Virus record (IMG/VR): IMGVR_UViG_3300027985_000131
Location: 1-20,811 of that record
DNA length: 20,811 nucleotides
Direction: 5' to 3' (one strand)
DNA from: a virus
Shown piece after piece: positions 6,245-14,913 of this stretch (its first letter is position 1; each line of letters begins with the position of its first letter). Position numbers and translations under genes: made by a program. A model generated the notes under the pieces. The model worked only from the letters and a program-made list of their open reading frames with translations. It was not told the DNA's origin and did no database searches.

Positions 6245-7974
6245 TTGAACTAGCGGCACGCGGCGCAGATTGCAAGAAGCTTAAAGAAGCGTCCGATTTC
6301 ATCATTAAAAGCGGGCCGAACTATGGAACCGAAAAGGTAACGCCGTTCGCGTTCGAAAAGAAATACGGCGTACAAATTGGCCGATACAATCATATCGACC
6401 TTATCGAAGTTGCGCCGCTTCAAGGTTCGTTGAAGCTGTACGCGGGGCGCTTGCATTGCGAACGTATGCAAGACTTGCCATTTCCCGAAGACCATGTATT
6501 AACGCAGGAAGACGCCGAAATAGTGCGGCCTTATTGCTGCAACGACCTTTCGAATACCGAACTTTTGTTTAACGAACTTGCGCCCGAATTGAAATTGCGG
6601 GCCGAAATGTCGGAAGAATACGGCGTAGACCTTCGGTCGAAATCAGACGCACAAGTAGCCGAAGCGGTTATTAACTCCGAACTTCAAAAAGTCCTTGGCT
6701 ATTATCCGAAGAAGCCCACACTATCCGCCGATACCGTCTTGGTTTACGACGTGCCCGACTTCGTTTGCTATCAAACGACGCAGCTTCGCGAAATGCTGGA
6801 AGTCGTGCGAAACGCCCGATTCTATCTTGACGGCTTGGGGTCGCCAATCATGCCGCCCGAACTGGAAAAGCTGAAAGTAACCATCGGCGGTTCGACGTAT
6901 AAACTAGGTATGGGCGGTTTGCATTCTACCGAAAAGAAAACGGCGCACTATGCGACCGACGAAATAATTTTGGCAGACAACGACGTAGAATCGTTTTACC
7001 CGCGAACAATCCTTAATCAAAGACTTTGCCCGCCGCACTTGGGCGAAGCTTTCTTGACCGTTTACGAAAAAATTGTAAATACACGAATTCACGCCAAAGC
7101 CGAAGCGGCAAAGGCAAAGAAGGCGGGCGACCGCGCAGCCGCGAAGAAATGGAAGACAATTGCCGACAGTTTGAAGATTACCATTAACGGAAGCTTCGGA
7201 AAGCTTGGCAACAAATATTCGACGCTGTATGCGCCGCAACTTATGTTGCAAGTAACCATAACCGGGCAACTTGTCTTGCTAATGCTTATCGAAGCATTGG
7301 AAGGAATCGGCATCGAAGTTATATCCGGCAATACCGACGGTATTATTTCCAAGTATCACAAATCGCGGCACGAAGACGTAAGAAACATGATTGCAGCTTG
7401 GGAAGCGCACACCGGGTACAAGACCGAAGAAACGCGCTATAAGGCCGTCTATAGCCGGGACGTTAATTCTTACGTCGCCATTAAAGAAGACGGCGGCGAC
7501 GACGAAGCGCGCTTTTTGGACGAACGACTAGGGGCGAAGACCAAGGGCGCTTATTGCGAACGCGGATCGGCCCTTAATTCGATTCTGTCGAAGAATCCCG
7601 AAACCCTAATTTGTGCCGACGCCGTGTTGCAGTACCTAGTAAACGGCGTATCGGTCGAAACGACTATTCGTCAATGTCGGGACTTCCGCCGCTTTGTTGC
7701 AGTTAAGAACGTTCGGGGCGGCGGCGAAAAGAACGGTCGTTATTTGGGCAAGGTTGTTCGCTGGTATTACCCGAAAAACGAAGCCGGGCATATCGCGTAC
7801 GTAACCAGCGGAAACAAAGTAGGTAAAACGGACGGCGCGCGGCCTGTAATGGATTTACCGACAGACTTTCCCGACGATATTAATTACGATTGGTACATTA
7901 AAGAAGCAACGGATATGCTTTACGATTGCGGGCGGTTGAAGAAGGCAACAACCGCCGCGCTTTCGTTCTTTTAA
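6241..7974 (+). CDS. Family B DNA polymerase, main part
   Basis: 577 residues from ATG 6241; the frame is open back to 6187 and has a TTG at 6202. Motif A is DVESFYP (Asp248), motif B is K312-ITINGSFG, motif C is SGNTDG (Asp366). NTDG replaces the usual DTDS, but the catalytic second Asp is kept. Exo III is YCCND (Tyr98, Asp102). Together with the preceding 100-residue ORF, which holds Exo I, this makes one ~690-residue protein-primed-insert-free phage polymerase. The start lacks a ribosome binding site but overlaps the previous stop as ATGA, so restart after termination could give a polymerase with a damaged proofreading domain. The C-terminus, AALSFF, resembles the beta-clamp-binding peptide (family B E. 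coli Pol II ends QLGLF). It converges on the tail module with a 4-base overlap. Confidence 0.88.
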   Translation: MIELAARGADCKKLKEASDFIIKSGPNYGTEKVTPFAFEKKYGVQIGRYNHIDLIEVAPLQGSLKLYAGRLHCERMQDLPFPEDHVLTQEDAEIVRPYCCNDLSNTELLFNELAPELKLRAEMSEEYGVDLRSKSDAQVAEAVINSELQKVLGYYPKKPTLSADTVLVYDVPDFVCYQTTQLREMLEVVRNARFYLDGLGSPIMPPELEKLKVTIGGSTYKLGMGGLHSTEKKTAHYATDEIILADNDVESFYPRTILNQRLCPPHLGEAFLTVYEKIVNTRIHAKAEAAKAKKAGDRAAAKKWKTIADSLKITINGSFGKLGNKYSTLYAPQLMLQVTITGQLVLLMLIEALEGIGIEVISGNTDGIISKYHKSRHEDVRNMIAAWEAHTGYKTEETRYKAVYSRDVNSYVAIKEDGGDDEARFLDERLGAKTKGAYCERGSALNSILSKNPETLICADAVLQYLVNGVSVETTIRQCRDFRRFVAVKNVRGGGEKNGRYLGKVVRWYYPKNEAGHIAYVTSGNKVGKTDGARPVMDLPTDFPDDINYDWYIKEATDMLYDCGRLKKATTAALSFF

Positions 7975-8429
7975 ACAAGTCGTACAGTAAGTGCGCCGGT
8001 TGACGAATTGACGTAAACCCCGTCCAACGGTACGCCGCCGCTTGCTGCGGCTGTATCGTCGGCGTACTGGCCTAGCAACGAAGCTTCAAGAACCCAAGCC
8101 CCAGCAGCCCTTACCCAACGTTGCCCGGTATCAACGGCAAGGACGTTCCAGCTATTGCGCGCCGTGAACGCTTGCCATACGGAACCGTCCCAAGCAACCA
8201 ACTTGCCTTCGACGCCTACCCAAGCGCCCGTCGTGCCGCTTGCTGGCACCAAATAACGGTCGCCGCTGGCAGGCGAACCGGGCGGCGTTCCCGTCGTTGC
8301 CGACAGCACGCCAAGGGCCAACAGTGCCCCGATTGCTTTTAGGTTGCTGTCCATTTGGACATTCCAACCGGATTCGCCCAAGGCCCAACCGTAGTAAAGC
8401 CCTACATTCGGTTCTTGTGAAGCTGGCAT
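7971..8429 (-). CDS. DUF2793-like tail fibre/tip accessory protein
   Basis: A 152-residue protein at the 3' end of the tail operon. Residues ~42-110 match the DUF2793 pattern: SATTGTPPGSPASGDRYLVP, then GAWVGVEGKLVAWDGSVWQAF and a W-containing strand. This domain occurs in phage tail fibres and baseplate-associated proteins. The C-terminal ~40 residues are a short beta-rich extension. Position after the J-like hub fits a receptor-binding or fibre accessory role. The start is fixed by a GGAG 8 bases upstream (plus-strand 8438-8441), one of the few GAGs in the window. The stop overlaps the polymerase stop from the other strand by 4 bases. Exact role is unknown. Confidence 0.75.
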   Translation of the reverse strand: MPASQEPNVGLYYGWALGESGWNVQMDSNLKAIGALLALGVLSATTGTPPGSPASGDRYLVPASGTTGAWVGVEGKLVAWDGSVWQAFTARNSWNVLAVDTGQRWVRAAGAWVLEASLLGQYADDTAAASGGVPLDGVYVNSSTGALTVRLV

Positions 8430-8432
8430 GGT

Positions 8433-11400
8433 TTATTCTCCGTAGTTTAGGCCGTAGCCATAACCGTAACCGCTACGATTAAAGCTAAAGTCGTGTTGTT
8501 GGTAACTGTCGTACCCGTCGCGGGTAGATTTCAATTTTAAATTAAGTTCGCCGCTAAGTCTATTTTCCAAGCCTTCCACGGCAGGCGGTACGCCTTGTTC
8601 GTAAAGGTATTCAACTTCCGCAGCGTTGGGAATTCTGTTTACAAACAAATGAAAGTCGTCTATAAGCCCGTCGTAAAAGTCCGAAGGCGTGTTAGTGTCC
8701 CATTCTTGACCCAAAGAAGCGCGGGCGGCTACGACGCCAGAATACCAACCGACGTTCTCGCTTATTAACGGAATATTTGTAAGTATTTTATCCGCCCAAA
8801 CATAACAAGAAGTTTGCGAAAGAACTACGACCAAATGATGCCAATTGCCGTCGTTCAAAGTAACGCCAACGTTATTAGAAGCATCGGAAATTGTATTATT
8901 TGCGCCCACATACAAATTACCATTTTGCGCAATGCCGACGCGAAACACGTTGCCGCCTGTCGAAGTATGAAGCGAAAACAGGATATGCGAATAAATATAA
9001 GGGCCGCTTGTATCCGTGGTTTTGACCCATAGCGAAATAGCCATAGAATCCGCCGCTTCGATTGCGGCAGCCGCACCATTTAAAGTTACATAACCTGTCG
9101 AACCGTTAAAATCTAACGAATAGTCGCCTATTATAGCGTCGCCATTTTGTGCAACGCCGCCGACTAAAGTTCCGTTTACGTTGCCTTGGGCGTCGGTCAA
9201 AGTTGAACCGCTAACGGCGTCCATTGTATAACGCACGTAAGCTTGTGGGCTAGGCGAAGCTTTGAATTCGTCAAATAGCGATTTAATTTCGGAATCCGAC
9301 AAATTCGAACGATAGGCGCGAAGTTTGGAATAATTGCCTATAAGCGATTGCGTATTTTGAAACCCACCACCCGCCGAATCTTGGTCGTGCCCGAAAATGG
9401 CGCAACCGCTATCAACAGTCAAAGGCGAATTAGGCAAAGCCGCCGACGTGAAAATAAGAACGCCGTTTAAATAAAATTTGTCGTAAATATTTGAACCTAT
9501 TACTTCGCGCTTTACTGCAATATGAATCGGGCACATTGGCGGAATAACTGGCCCGGTTCCATTCGAACCGAAAGTAGCATTGTTTCTATCAAGCAACGCG
9601 ACTTGGTGCGAAGTAGAAAGATACAATAAAAAATCGTTATAAGAATAAGCGGAAGAACCCAAGCTGATAAATGCCGAAGTTGACGAATTCCATTGCGCCA
9701 TTCTTAACCAAAACGAAATAACAAGATTTGTTGAACCTGTAAAAACCGCATTGGGCATTGAAAGATATTGCGTAACAGCGCCGTTCATAAAAAGACTTGA
9801 CGTGCTTTCGTTGAATCCGGCTTGTTCTGTCAAGTTAGAAGCCGTTGCGTCGTATCCATTACCCGAAGCATCGGGTAAGCTAGAACCGGACAAACCGTCG
9901 GCAGGCCAAAACGCGGTAACGCCGCCTGGAATAACAACGCCGCCCGGCGAAATTTCCGTATAAATTCCGTTGCCAGCGTAAACAGCTTTAACGAAGTCGA
10001 TTAGTTCTTGGGCGTTTGTATAAGTTTGCGTAGTTCCGCTAATGCCCGAATAAGTACGCAACAAAACGCCGTCTTCGTCGTAAATATTTAGTTCGTAGGT
10101 CGTGTCTGTTTCCGGCCCTATGTTTCCGTCGAAGAAATCGTTAAGCGCCGCCGCTGTTTGCTGCAATCTGTCGCGGTGCGCCCAAGTTACAACAGTATCG
10201 CCAACAGCCAATGAAGCCGGGAAATATTCGCCGTTTGCCTTTACGTTTCCGGGCGCATACGGGCGCACGGCGCGCGAATTTAGAATTACGTTACTGTTCT
10301 GCGCATCGGCTAAGGCAAGTTGCCCGCTACCTGTAACGGTACACAAGCGAACGTCTACGTCGTCCGAAGCTACGTATTCGGTAGGGTCGCCGTCGGCGTA
10401 GTAGTCCCAAAAAATAAGCGGGTCGCCTGCGGTATGTTCTGCCGGTACAGTATCCAAGCAACCGCGTTGCACTGTAACGGTATCGCCAGAAATGCCAAGA
10501 TAACCCATTATTTCGTCGTTTAGTTGAAACCACGAACCTATAACAATTTCGTCGAAGTCTTGGCGGTTTTCAACGTCGAATGTTTCTTGAACACGATTAA
10601 TTGAAGCGACCAAAGTTGCCGAAGGTGAAAAATCGACTTGCCCGGCTTCTTCAAAACCCGCCCCACTATCTGTAAACAAGCGCGTATAAAGTGCCGCAGG
10701 AATAGGACGAACCGCAGCCGCCGAAACGTACCCGGCGTCGGGATTAGCAAGCAAAAGACTATCGACGGTCGTTTGGCCTTGAATTTGCACAAGTTCCAAA
10801 TAAGGCACTTCGAATGCCAATTGGTCAACAACCGGCACCGGGTCGGAAGACGGGTCAACCCAAACGGGCGGCGTTTCTGGAATAAAGGCCGTATCGGGAA
10901 GGGCGAAAACATCTTGGGCACATTGAATGCGAACGCGGTTTGTTTTACCGTCGCCGTATGCAATGCCAGTAACCCGCATTACAAGTTCGTTTATATCGAA
11001 ATCGGGCCAAGTAAGCTTAAAGACGCTACCTATATTCAAGTCTTCGGCATCAAGGTTCGCATAAATTGTACACGAAACAAGCGGCGTCGAAAGTTGTTTT
11101 AAATCACGCTGCGCAACGCGCGACGCAAGTTCGCCAGTAACAAAGCCCGGATATTTAATCGAAGAAAGGTTAGTATTGCCTTGCTGTTGCGCCAAGGCAA
11201 TATCGGCGACGGTAATTGTAGATTCTTCGCCGGTTTGCAAATCCCAATAAGTAACAGTAACAGCGTTAATAAGTTCGCCGAAACTAGGGCGCTTTAAATC
11301 CGAAATTTTGTCTATGTTATCTTCGTTCAATACCAGCAAAGAACCTTCGTCGAAATCGTCGCGAATTAGTTTTAGAAAGAACTTGCCGGTTTGTCTGTCA

Positions 11401-12512
11401 ATAAACAAGGCCGCGTCGATATGGCGTACAATTTCTTTAACGAATTCTTCGATTGCTGTTTGCGTATCCCATAGAATGCACATACCCATGCCTTCGTCGT
11501 AAAGACGGTCGGCGGCAGCGATAAACGAAGCGTCGTCTATATCGGCGTCTTGGTATCCCATGCCCCAATCTGGGTCGGTTAAGCATTCGCGGATAATGTG
11601 GGCAGGGTTCATCATTGCCCCGGCTGGTATCGTATCCAACGTAATCGAAATGCTGTTACCGCCTTGCGTTGCTGCGGTTTCTTCGCTAAATGCTTTTACG
11701 TATATTTCGTAAGTACCCGTCGCAGGTACGACGAAGTTTACCGGGTATTGGGAATTATTCGAAATGTCTATATTGTCGCGGTTAGATGCGCCGACATAAA
11801 CGCCGTTTACCCACATTACGCAACCGTTATCGGCCCGCGCTTGAATGGTCAAGCCTGCTGGTACGTTATATACGGTCTTACGAATCCAAATAACGCTAAG
11901 GTCTGTCGTCGGCCATCCGGGCGGCGTTGGGTAAAGCCAAATATAACTACTTGTAAACGGCAAATAGCCTTCGCCTTCCCAACCGCTAGTCGGCAAGGTT
12001 AATTGATTGTATCCGGGGTCGCTATGGAACGGCAAAACTTGATATTGCCAAGGGTCGTTCAAAATAGCGGAAGCATACGGGTTAATTTCGGCTTTTTCGT
12101 CGTACCATTGTACTTGGTCGTCGTAGCGCCTATGTATGCGCTGTACGCGAAAGTTCCAGTTTTTAAGATACGGGTTAAGACCCATATAAACTTGACGAAG
12201 GACAACGCCAACAACGCCACGAAACGCGGGTACAAGGCTTCCCAATTTCGACACAAGATACGAATTCGGCATTTGGGTATTTTTTCCCATTTGCACGTCT
12301 ACGGTTCCTTTTATGCCGCCTTCGCGTGATTCGCCGCCAAACAAATTCGGCTTGTCGATAGTAATACTTTCGTCGTCGGCTTCGCCGTACCAAGCGTCGC
12401 GGTCGTCAACTTGAATTCGAATAAGCTTGTCGGCTACGCCGTGACACAATACAAGGTGCATTCCGGCGTAATATTTATAACCGACGGTTACTTTTTTAGA
12501 ACTACCGCCCAT
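8433..12512 (-). CDS. J-like tail tip/hub protein with inserted jelly-roll and two LamG-like domains
   Basis: 1359 residues. The core (about 1-150 and 299-560) has the phage tail-tip pattern, including MNPAHIIRECLTDPDWGMGY (301-320) and the putative phage tail protein region of lambda J-like hubs. Residues ~155-298 interrupt this core with a beta-rich module (WIRKTVYNVPAG, NGCVMWVNGVYVG) like a PA14/glycosidase carbohydrate-binding jelly roll. Residues ~866-1080 and ~1094-1305 are two concanavalin/LamG-like domains (DASGNGYDATA; DFNGSTGYVTL, then LWVKTTD and WHHLVVVL). The end is Tyr/Gly-rich (SGYGYGYGLNYGE). The protein forms the tail tip and likely binds the host surface through the extra domains. 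The DNA coding the LamG part is visibly richer in A/T than the rest. AAAGGTGG precedes the ATG, which overlaps the previous gene by 11 bases. Confidence 0.88.
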   Translation of the reverse strand: MGGSSKKVTVGYKYYAGMHLVLCHGVADKLIRIQVDDRDAWYGEADDESITIDKPNLFGGESREGGIKGTVDVQMGKNTQMPNSYLVSKLGSLVPAFRGVVGVVLRQVYMGLNPYLKNWNFRVQRIHRRYDDQVQWYDEKAEINPYASAILNDPWQYQVLPFHSDPGYNQLTLPTSGWEGEGYLPFTSSYIWLYPTPPGWPTTDLSVIWIRKTVYNVPAGLTIQARADNGCVMWVNGVYVGASNRDNIDISNNSQYPVNFVVPATGTYEIYVKAFSEETAATQGGNSISITLDTIPAGAMMNPAHIIRECLTDPDWGMGYQDADIDDASFIAAADRLYDEGMGMCILWDTQTAIEEFVKEIVRHIDAALFIDRQTGKFFLKLIRDDFDEGSLLVLNEDNIDKISDLKRPSFGELINAVTVTYWDLQTGEESTITVADIALAQQQGNTNLSSIKYPGFVTGELASRVAQRDLKQLSTPLVSCTIYANLDAEDLNIGSVFKLTWPDFDINELVMRVTGIAYGDGKTNRVRIQCAQDVFALPDTAFIPETPPVWVDPSSDPVPVVDQLAFEVPYLELVQIQGQTTVDSLLLANPDAGYVSAAAVRPIPAALYTRLFTDSGAGFEEAGQVDFSPSATLVASINRVQETFDVENRQDFDEIVIGSWFQLNDEIMGYLGISGDTVTVQRGCLDTVPAEHTAGDPLIFWDYYADGDPTEYVASDDVDVRLCTVTGSGQLALADAQNSNVILNSRAVRPYAPGNVKANGEYFPASLAVGDTVVTWAHRDRLQQTAAALNDFFDGNIGPETDTTYELNIYDEDGVLLRTYSGISGTTQTYTNAQELIDFVKAVYAGNGIYTEISPGGVVIPGGVTAFWPADGLSGSSLPDASGNGYDATASNLTEQAGFNESTSSLFMNGAVTQYLSMPNAVFTGSTNLVISFWLRMAQWNSSTSAFISLGSSAYSYNDFLLYLSTSHQVALLDRNNATFGSNGTGPVIPPMCPIHIAVKREVIGSNIYDKFYLNGVLIFTSAALPNSPLTVDSGCAIFGHDQDSAGGGFQNTQSLIGNYSKLRAYRSNLSDSEIKSLFDEFKASPSPQAYVRYTMDAVSGSTLTDAQGNVNGTLVGGVAQNGDAIIGDYSLDFNGSTGYVTLNGAAAAIEAADSMAISLWVKTTDTSGPYIYSHILFSLHTSTGGNVFRVGIAQNGNLYVGANNTISDASNNVGVTLNDGNWHHLVVVLSQTSCYVWADKILTNIPLISENVGWYSGVVAARASLGQEWDTNTPSDFYDGLIDDFHLFVNRIPNAAEVEYLYEQGVPPAVEGLENRLSGELNLKLKSTRDGYDSYQQHDFSFNRSGYGYGYGLNYGE
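8438..8441 (-). promoter_or_regulatory. GGAG ribosome binding site retained despite GAG avoidance
   Basis: On the minus strand GGAG lies 8 bases upstream of the ATG of the DUF2793 gene. The spacing is the same as for the tail chaperone gene at 19232-19235. It holds one of only 12 GAG/CTC trinucleotides found in the window. Confidence 0.7.
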
Positions 12513-12699
12513 TGCGCGCCACCTTTACGACTTGCATTGCCATTGCGTCGCCGGTTGCTTCAAGCTTCGCAGTGTCTATGCCGTTTTTAATAAATTCGTT
12601 CCAGTCCAAGCCGTGACGTTCGAAAAAAGCGCGTGCGCCTTTGCTACACATACGCGCTTCGCGAATATGCCGCATTTTTACTTTTATTTCTTGCGTCAT
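12502..12699 (-). CDS. Small conserved tail-module protein
   Basis: A 65-residue soluble protein, rich in Met, Arg and Ala, with the pattern RHIREARMCSKGARAFFERH, then LDWNEF and an ending of VVKVARNGR. Small proteins of this type lie just upstream of the J-like gene in many phages of this tail type; their function is not known. The start overlaps the stop of the 76-residue gene as ATGA, so translation is coupled. The gene's end overlaps the start of the J-like gene by 11 bases. Position suggests tail-tip assembly. Identification rests on position and remembered family pattern. Confidence 0.7.
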   Translation of the reverse strand: MTQEIKVKMRHIREARMCSKGARAFFERHGLDWNEFIKNGIDTAKLEATGDAMAMQVVKVARNGR

Positions 12700-12926
12700 T
12701 TCTTGCCGCCTTTTTTCTTGATTGCGACGGCTTTAACGTCGCCGTACCAAACAACGTTCGGCCCTTTTATATCGCGCGTTCCGAACAAAACAGGAATAGC
12801 CCGGCCTTCGTCTGCGGTCGGCGCTTCGACTTCTTGAATAGCTGGCGATTGCTGTTGCGCGTTCGGTGCCATTGCGAAAGCAACGACAAGCGCAACAATA
12901 AAAACGGCGATATACCACCAAACCAT
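12696..12926 (-). CDS. Small membrane-anchored tail-tip protein
   Basis: A 76-residue protein. Residues 2-19 form one hydrophobic segment (VWWYIAVFIVALVVAFAM), followed by a Gln/Pro/Ala linker. A conserved-looking block, AIPVLFGTRDIKGPNVVWYG, is at 43-62, and the C-terminus is very basic (KKKGGKK). The IPVLFGTR...GPNVVWYGD block is typical of the small gene between the gpL-like and J-like genes in this phage tail type, in the position of lambda K/I. Function is unknown; it may help tip assembly or lie near the host membrane. It has a good ribosome binding site (AAGGGGCG) and starts 11 bases after the BR0599 gene ends. Confidence 0.7.
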   Translation of the reverse strand: MVWWYIAVFIVALVVAFAMAPNAQQQSPAIQEVEAPTADEGRAIPVLFGTRDIKGPNVVWYGDVKAVAIKKKGGKK

Positions 12927-12937
12927 AAGTTCGCCCC

Positions 12938-13753
12938 TTATACGATAGAACTTCCGCCAAACGGATTTTTAAGCGGAATAAACGGGTATCCGCCATAGTT
13001 TAGCAGATTTGAAAACTTGTCGTTACAAGTTTCTTTAGAACGGTCGCAGCCCGGATAAATGTTAACTACGACGCTTCCGTAAAAATTGCCGTAGTTATAG
13101 CCGTATCCACTATTTGCGAAAGCTTCGCTTAATGAATAAACCGGCCTTATTAAAGTAAGTGTCGAACCAACGTGGTTCGTAATAAACCTTAACGTTCCGT
13201 CCGGCGCTTCTATCATACCGGCAGTAAAATAACCGTCGGGAAATGTAGCGGCTTCGCCTACGCTAACAATAAGACCATTTGCCGACATTCCGCCAACAAC
13301 GCCCGACGTTTTCCAATCGTCTTTATTCAAACGACAACCGCGACCGTAAAGAACATGCGGGCAAGAACGTTGATAACGCTTACGAAGTCCTGCCCGGCGA
13401 AGCGAAGTAAAGATAGATTCAAAAACAAGCGTAATTGAAGTTACGTCCGGTTTTACAGAAGAAAGCCGCCCCTTCCAAACTACCATAACCGACGAAGTTT
13501 CAACGTCTTTTGAAAAAATACTAAGGGTAACAACGCTGTCGATAACTTCGCGCATCCAGCGTCGGGCTATGGGGCTGTCCAAATCGAAAGAAACTTCTAA
13601 GTTTGCCCGCGAAAGTTCGTTTTTCGATTCCGCTTCGTTTCGGCCAATGGTAGTCGAAACATAAGTTTCGCCGTTGTAATCTTCGTCGGCGTCTGAACTT
13701 GTAACAGTCCATACGTTAGAACCTTCGACGAACTTGTAAAGTTCTTTTCTCAT
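12938..13753 (-). CDS. BR0599-family (lambda gpL-like) tail tip protein
   Basis: A 271-residue protein of the phage BR0599 family. The signature CPHVLYGRGC (Cys131, Cys140) and the C-terminal CDRSKETC (Cys236, Cys243), followed by KFSNLLNYGGYPFIP, are diagnostic. The four Cys match, in spacing within each pair (9 and 7), the four that bind a 4Fe-4S cluster in lambda gpL as I recall it. The gap between pairs is longer here, so cluster binding is an inference. It lies between the gpM-position gene and the J-like gene, as L does in lambda, so it is a tail-tip structural protein. Residues 216-226 form a Tyr/Gly run similar to the end of the J-like protein. The start overlaps the upstream stop as ATGA; the rare GAG at 13749 lies in this overlap. 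Confidence 0.85.
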   Translation of the reverse strand: MRKELYKFVEGSNVWTVTSSDADEDYNGETYVSTTIGRNEAESKNELSRANLEVSFDLDSPIARRWMREVIDSVVTLSIFSKDVETSSVMVVWKGRLSSVKPDVTSITLVFESIFTSLRRAGLRKRYQRSCPHVLYGRGCRLNKDDWKTSGVVGGMSANGLIVSVGEAATFPDGYFTAGMIEAPDGTLRFITNHVGSTLTLIRPVYSLSEAFANSGYGYNYGNFYGSVVVNIYPGCDRSKETCNDKFSNLLNYGGYPFIPLKNPFGGSSIV

Positions 13754-14913
13754 TGGCTTATTTCCAAAATTCTAACTTCGCTTTCGGCTACATTGTTTCC
13801 GCGCCAAGTTATTTCGATACGGTCGGTATCCAAACGATTTAAGCCCAAATAGCAGATTCTTACAATCTTGTCGGCGCTTACGTTCAAAGCCGCCGACAAT
13901 GTTAATTGCATACTTTCCGGGCCTGTTTGGATTGGATTAGAAATGCCCCTAGTGTACCAAGTGCCGTCGGCTGTTTGAATAGCGATATTGTTACGAACCG
14001 AAGCGTAATCTATAAACGAATCCAACTTTACATAAAGGGCGCTTACGACAGTTCCGGTATTCAGCAAGCGCAAATTATTTTCAAACGTCGGCATATAAAA
14101 TTCGCGAAACTTACCAGCGCGACGGTATAAAAATTCCTTAAATACTCGCATTTCCGCCGCGCCTTCGATAATAGAACGATAGGGCGTGCCAAACTGCGAA
14201 TAATCCCAAGGCGAACGGCGGGCGATTGGCCCCAACGAATAGTCGATTACGTCCAAGCGTTGTTCTATAGTTCGCGAAATTCTGTCGCCGCTTAACAAAC
14301 CCGGTTCGTAATAAATGTCTTTCGATAAATATTGCGAAGGTGCCGACGGAACAAGCGCCAAGTTATCTTCGATTTGAAAAGTAACCGTCGATTTGCCGTT
14401 GTGTCCGTTTGTGGGCTTATCAACGTTTCCGGTAATCCAACCAAGGCGAACGGGAACAAGCCAAGCCCCGGACATTGCCGAAAGTACGTTAGTCGGCGTT
14501 ATTGAATCCGAAGCAATCGCGCCAATTTCTACAATTTGCCAGTTTTCGCAGCCTGCAAAAAGCAACGCAAGCGAATTTGCGCGAAGGTCGAAAATAGTTG
14601 TATCGCACGCAATAGAACCGGCAGAATCGACGACCGTTCCTACGTACTGCCCTTCCGTCCAAATTGGAACAGCCCAACGCTTGCGAATGGCCCCGGCTTC
14701 GGTATTAAACGCGGCGGCCATGTTCCAAGCCTGAACGGGTATTGTATACGCGAACGACTGGCGCGGCTTGGAACGCAATTGCAAACGCTGTTCTTCGCCG
14801 CTGTAAGCTTCCATAACATCGGTTAAAAATTCCAATGTTTCTTTAACCGGCGTTTCGGCAGGGTGCGGAAGAATTGCAAGTTCGCCGAAAAGCGTTGTCG
14901 TTATCTTAGCCAT
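13750..14913 (-). CDS. Distal tail protein, lambda gpM position
   Basis: A 387-residue, mostly beta protein directly downstream of the tape measure gene, where lambda M and other distal tail proteins lie. It has no membrane segment or catalytic motif. The visible block RRAGKFREFYMPTF (about 266-279) and the C-terminal strands (GISNPIQTGPESMQLTLS) are the kind of pattern seen in tail proteins annotated beside BR0599 genes. It presumably caps the tape measure and joins the tail tube to the tip. The start overlaps the tape measure stop by 8 bases (ATGGCTAA), and the end overlaps the next start by 4 bases. No closer family name is claimed. Confidence 0.72.
   Translation of the reverse strand: MAKITTTLFGELAILPHPAETPVKETLEFLTDVMEAYSGEEQRLQLRSKPRQSFAYTIPVQAWNMAAAFNTEAGAIRKRWAVPIWTEGQYVGTVVDSAGSIACDTTIFDLRANSLALLFAGCENWQIVEIGAIASDSITPTNVLSAMSGAWLVPVRLGWITGNVDKPTNGHNGKSTVTFQIEDNLALVPSAPSQYLSKDIYYEPGLLSGDRISRTIEQRLDVIDYSLGPIARRSPWDYSQFGTPYRSIIEGAAEMRVFKEFLYRRAGKFREFYMPTFENNLRLLNTGTVVSALYVKLDSFIDYASVRNNIAIQTADGTWYTRGISNPIQTGPESMQLTLSAALNVSADKIVRICYLGLNRLDTDRIEITWRGNNVAESEVRILEISQ

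Noticed and set aside
8433-13115. Diversity-generating retroelement acting on the Tyr/Gly runs
   Set aside because: There is no reverse transcriptase and no template/variable repeat pair with adenine-specific differences in the window.
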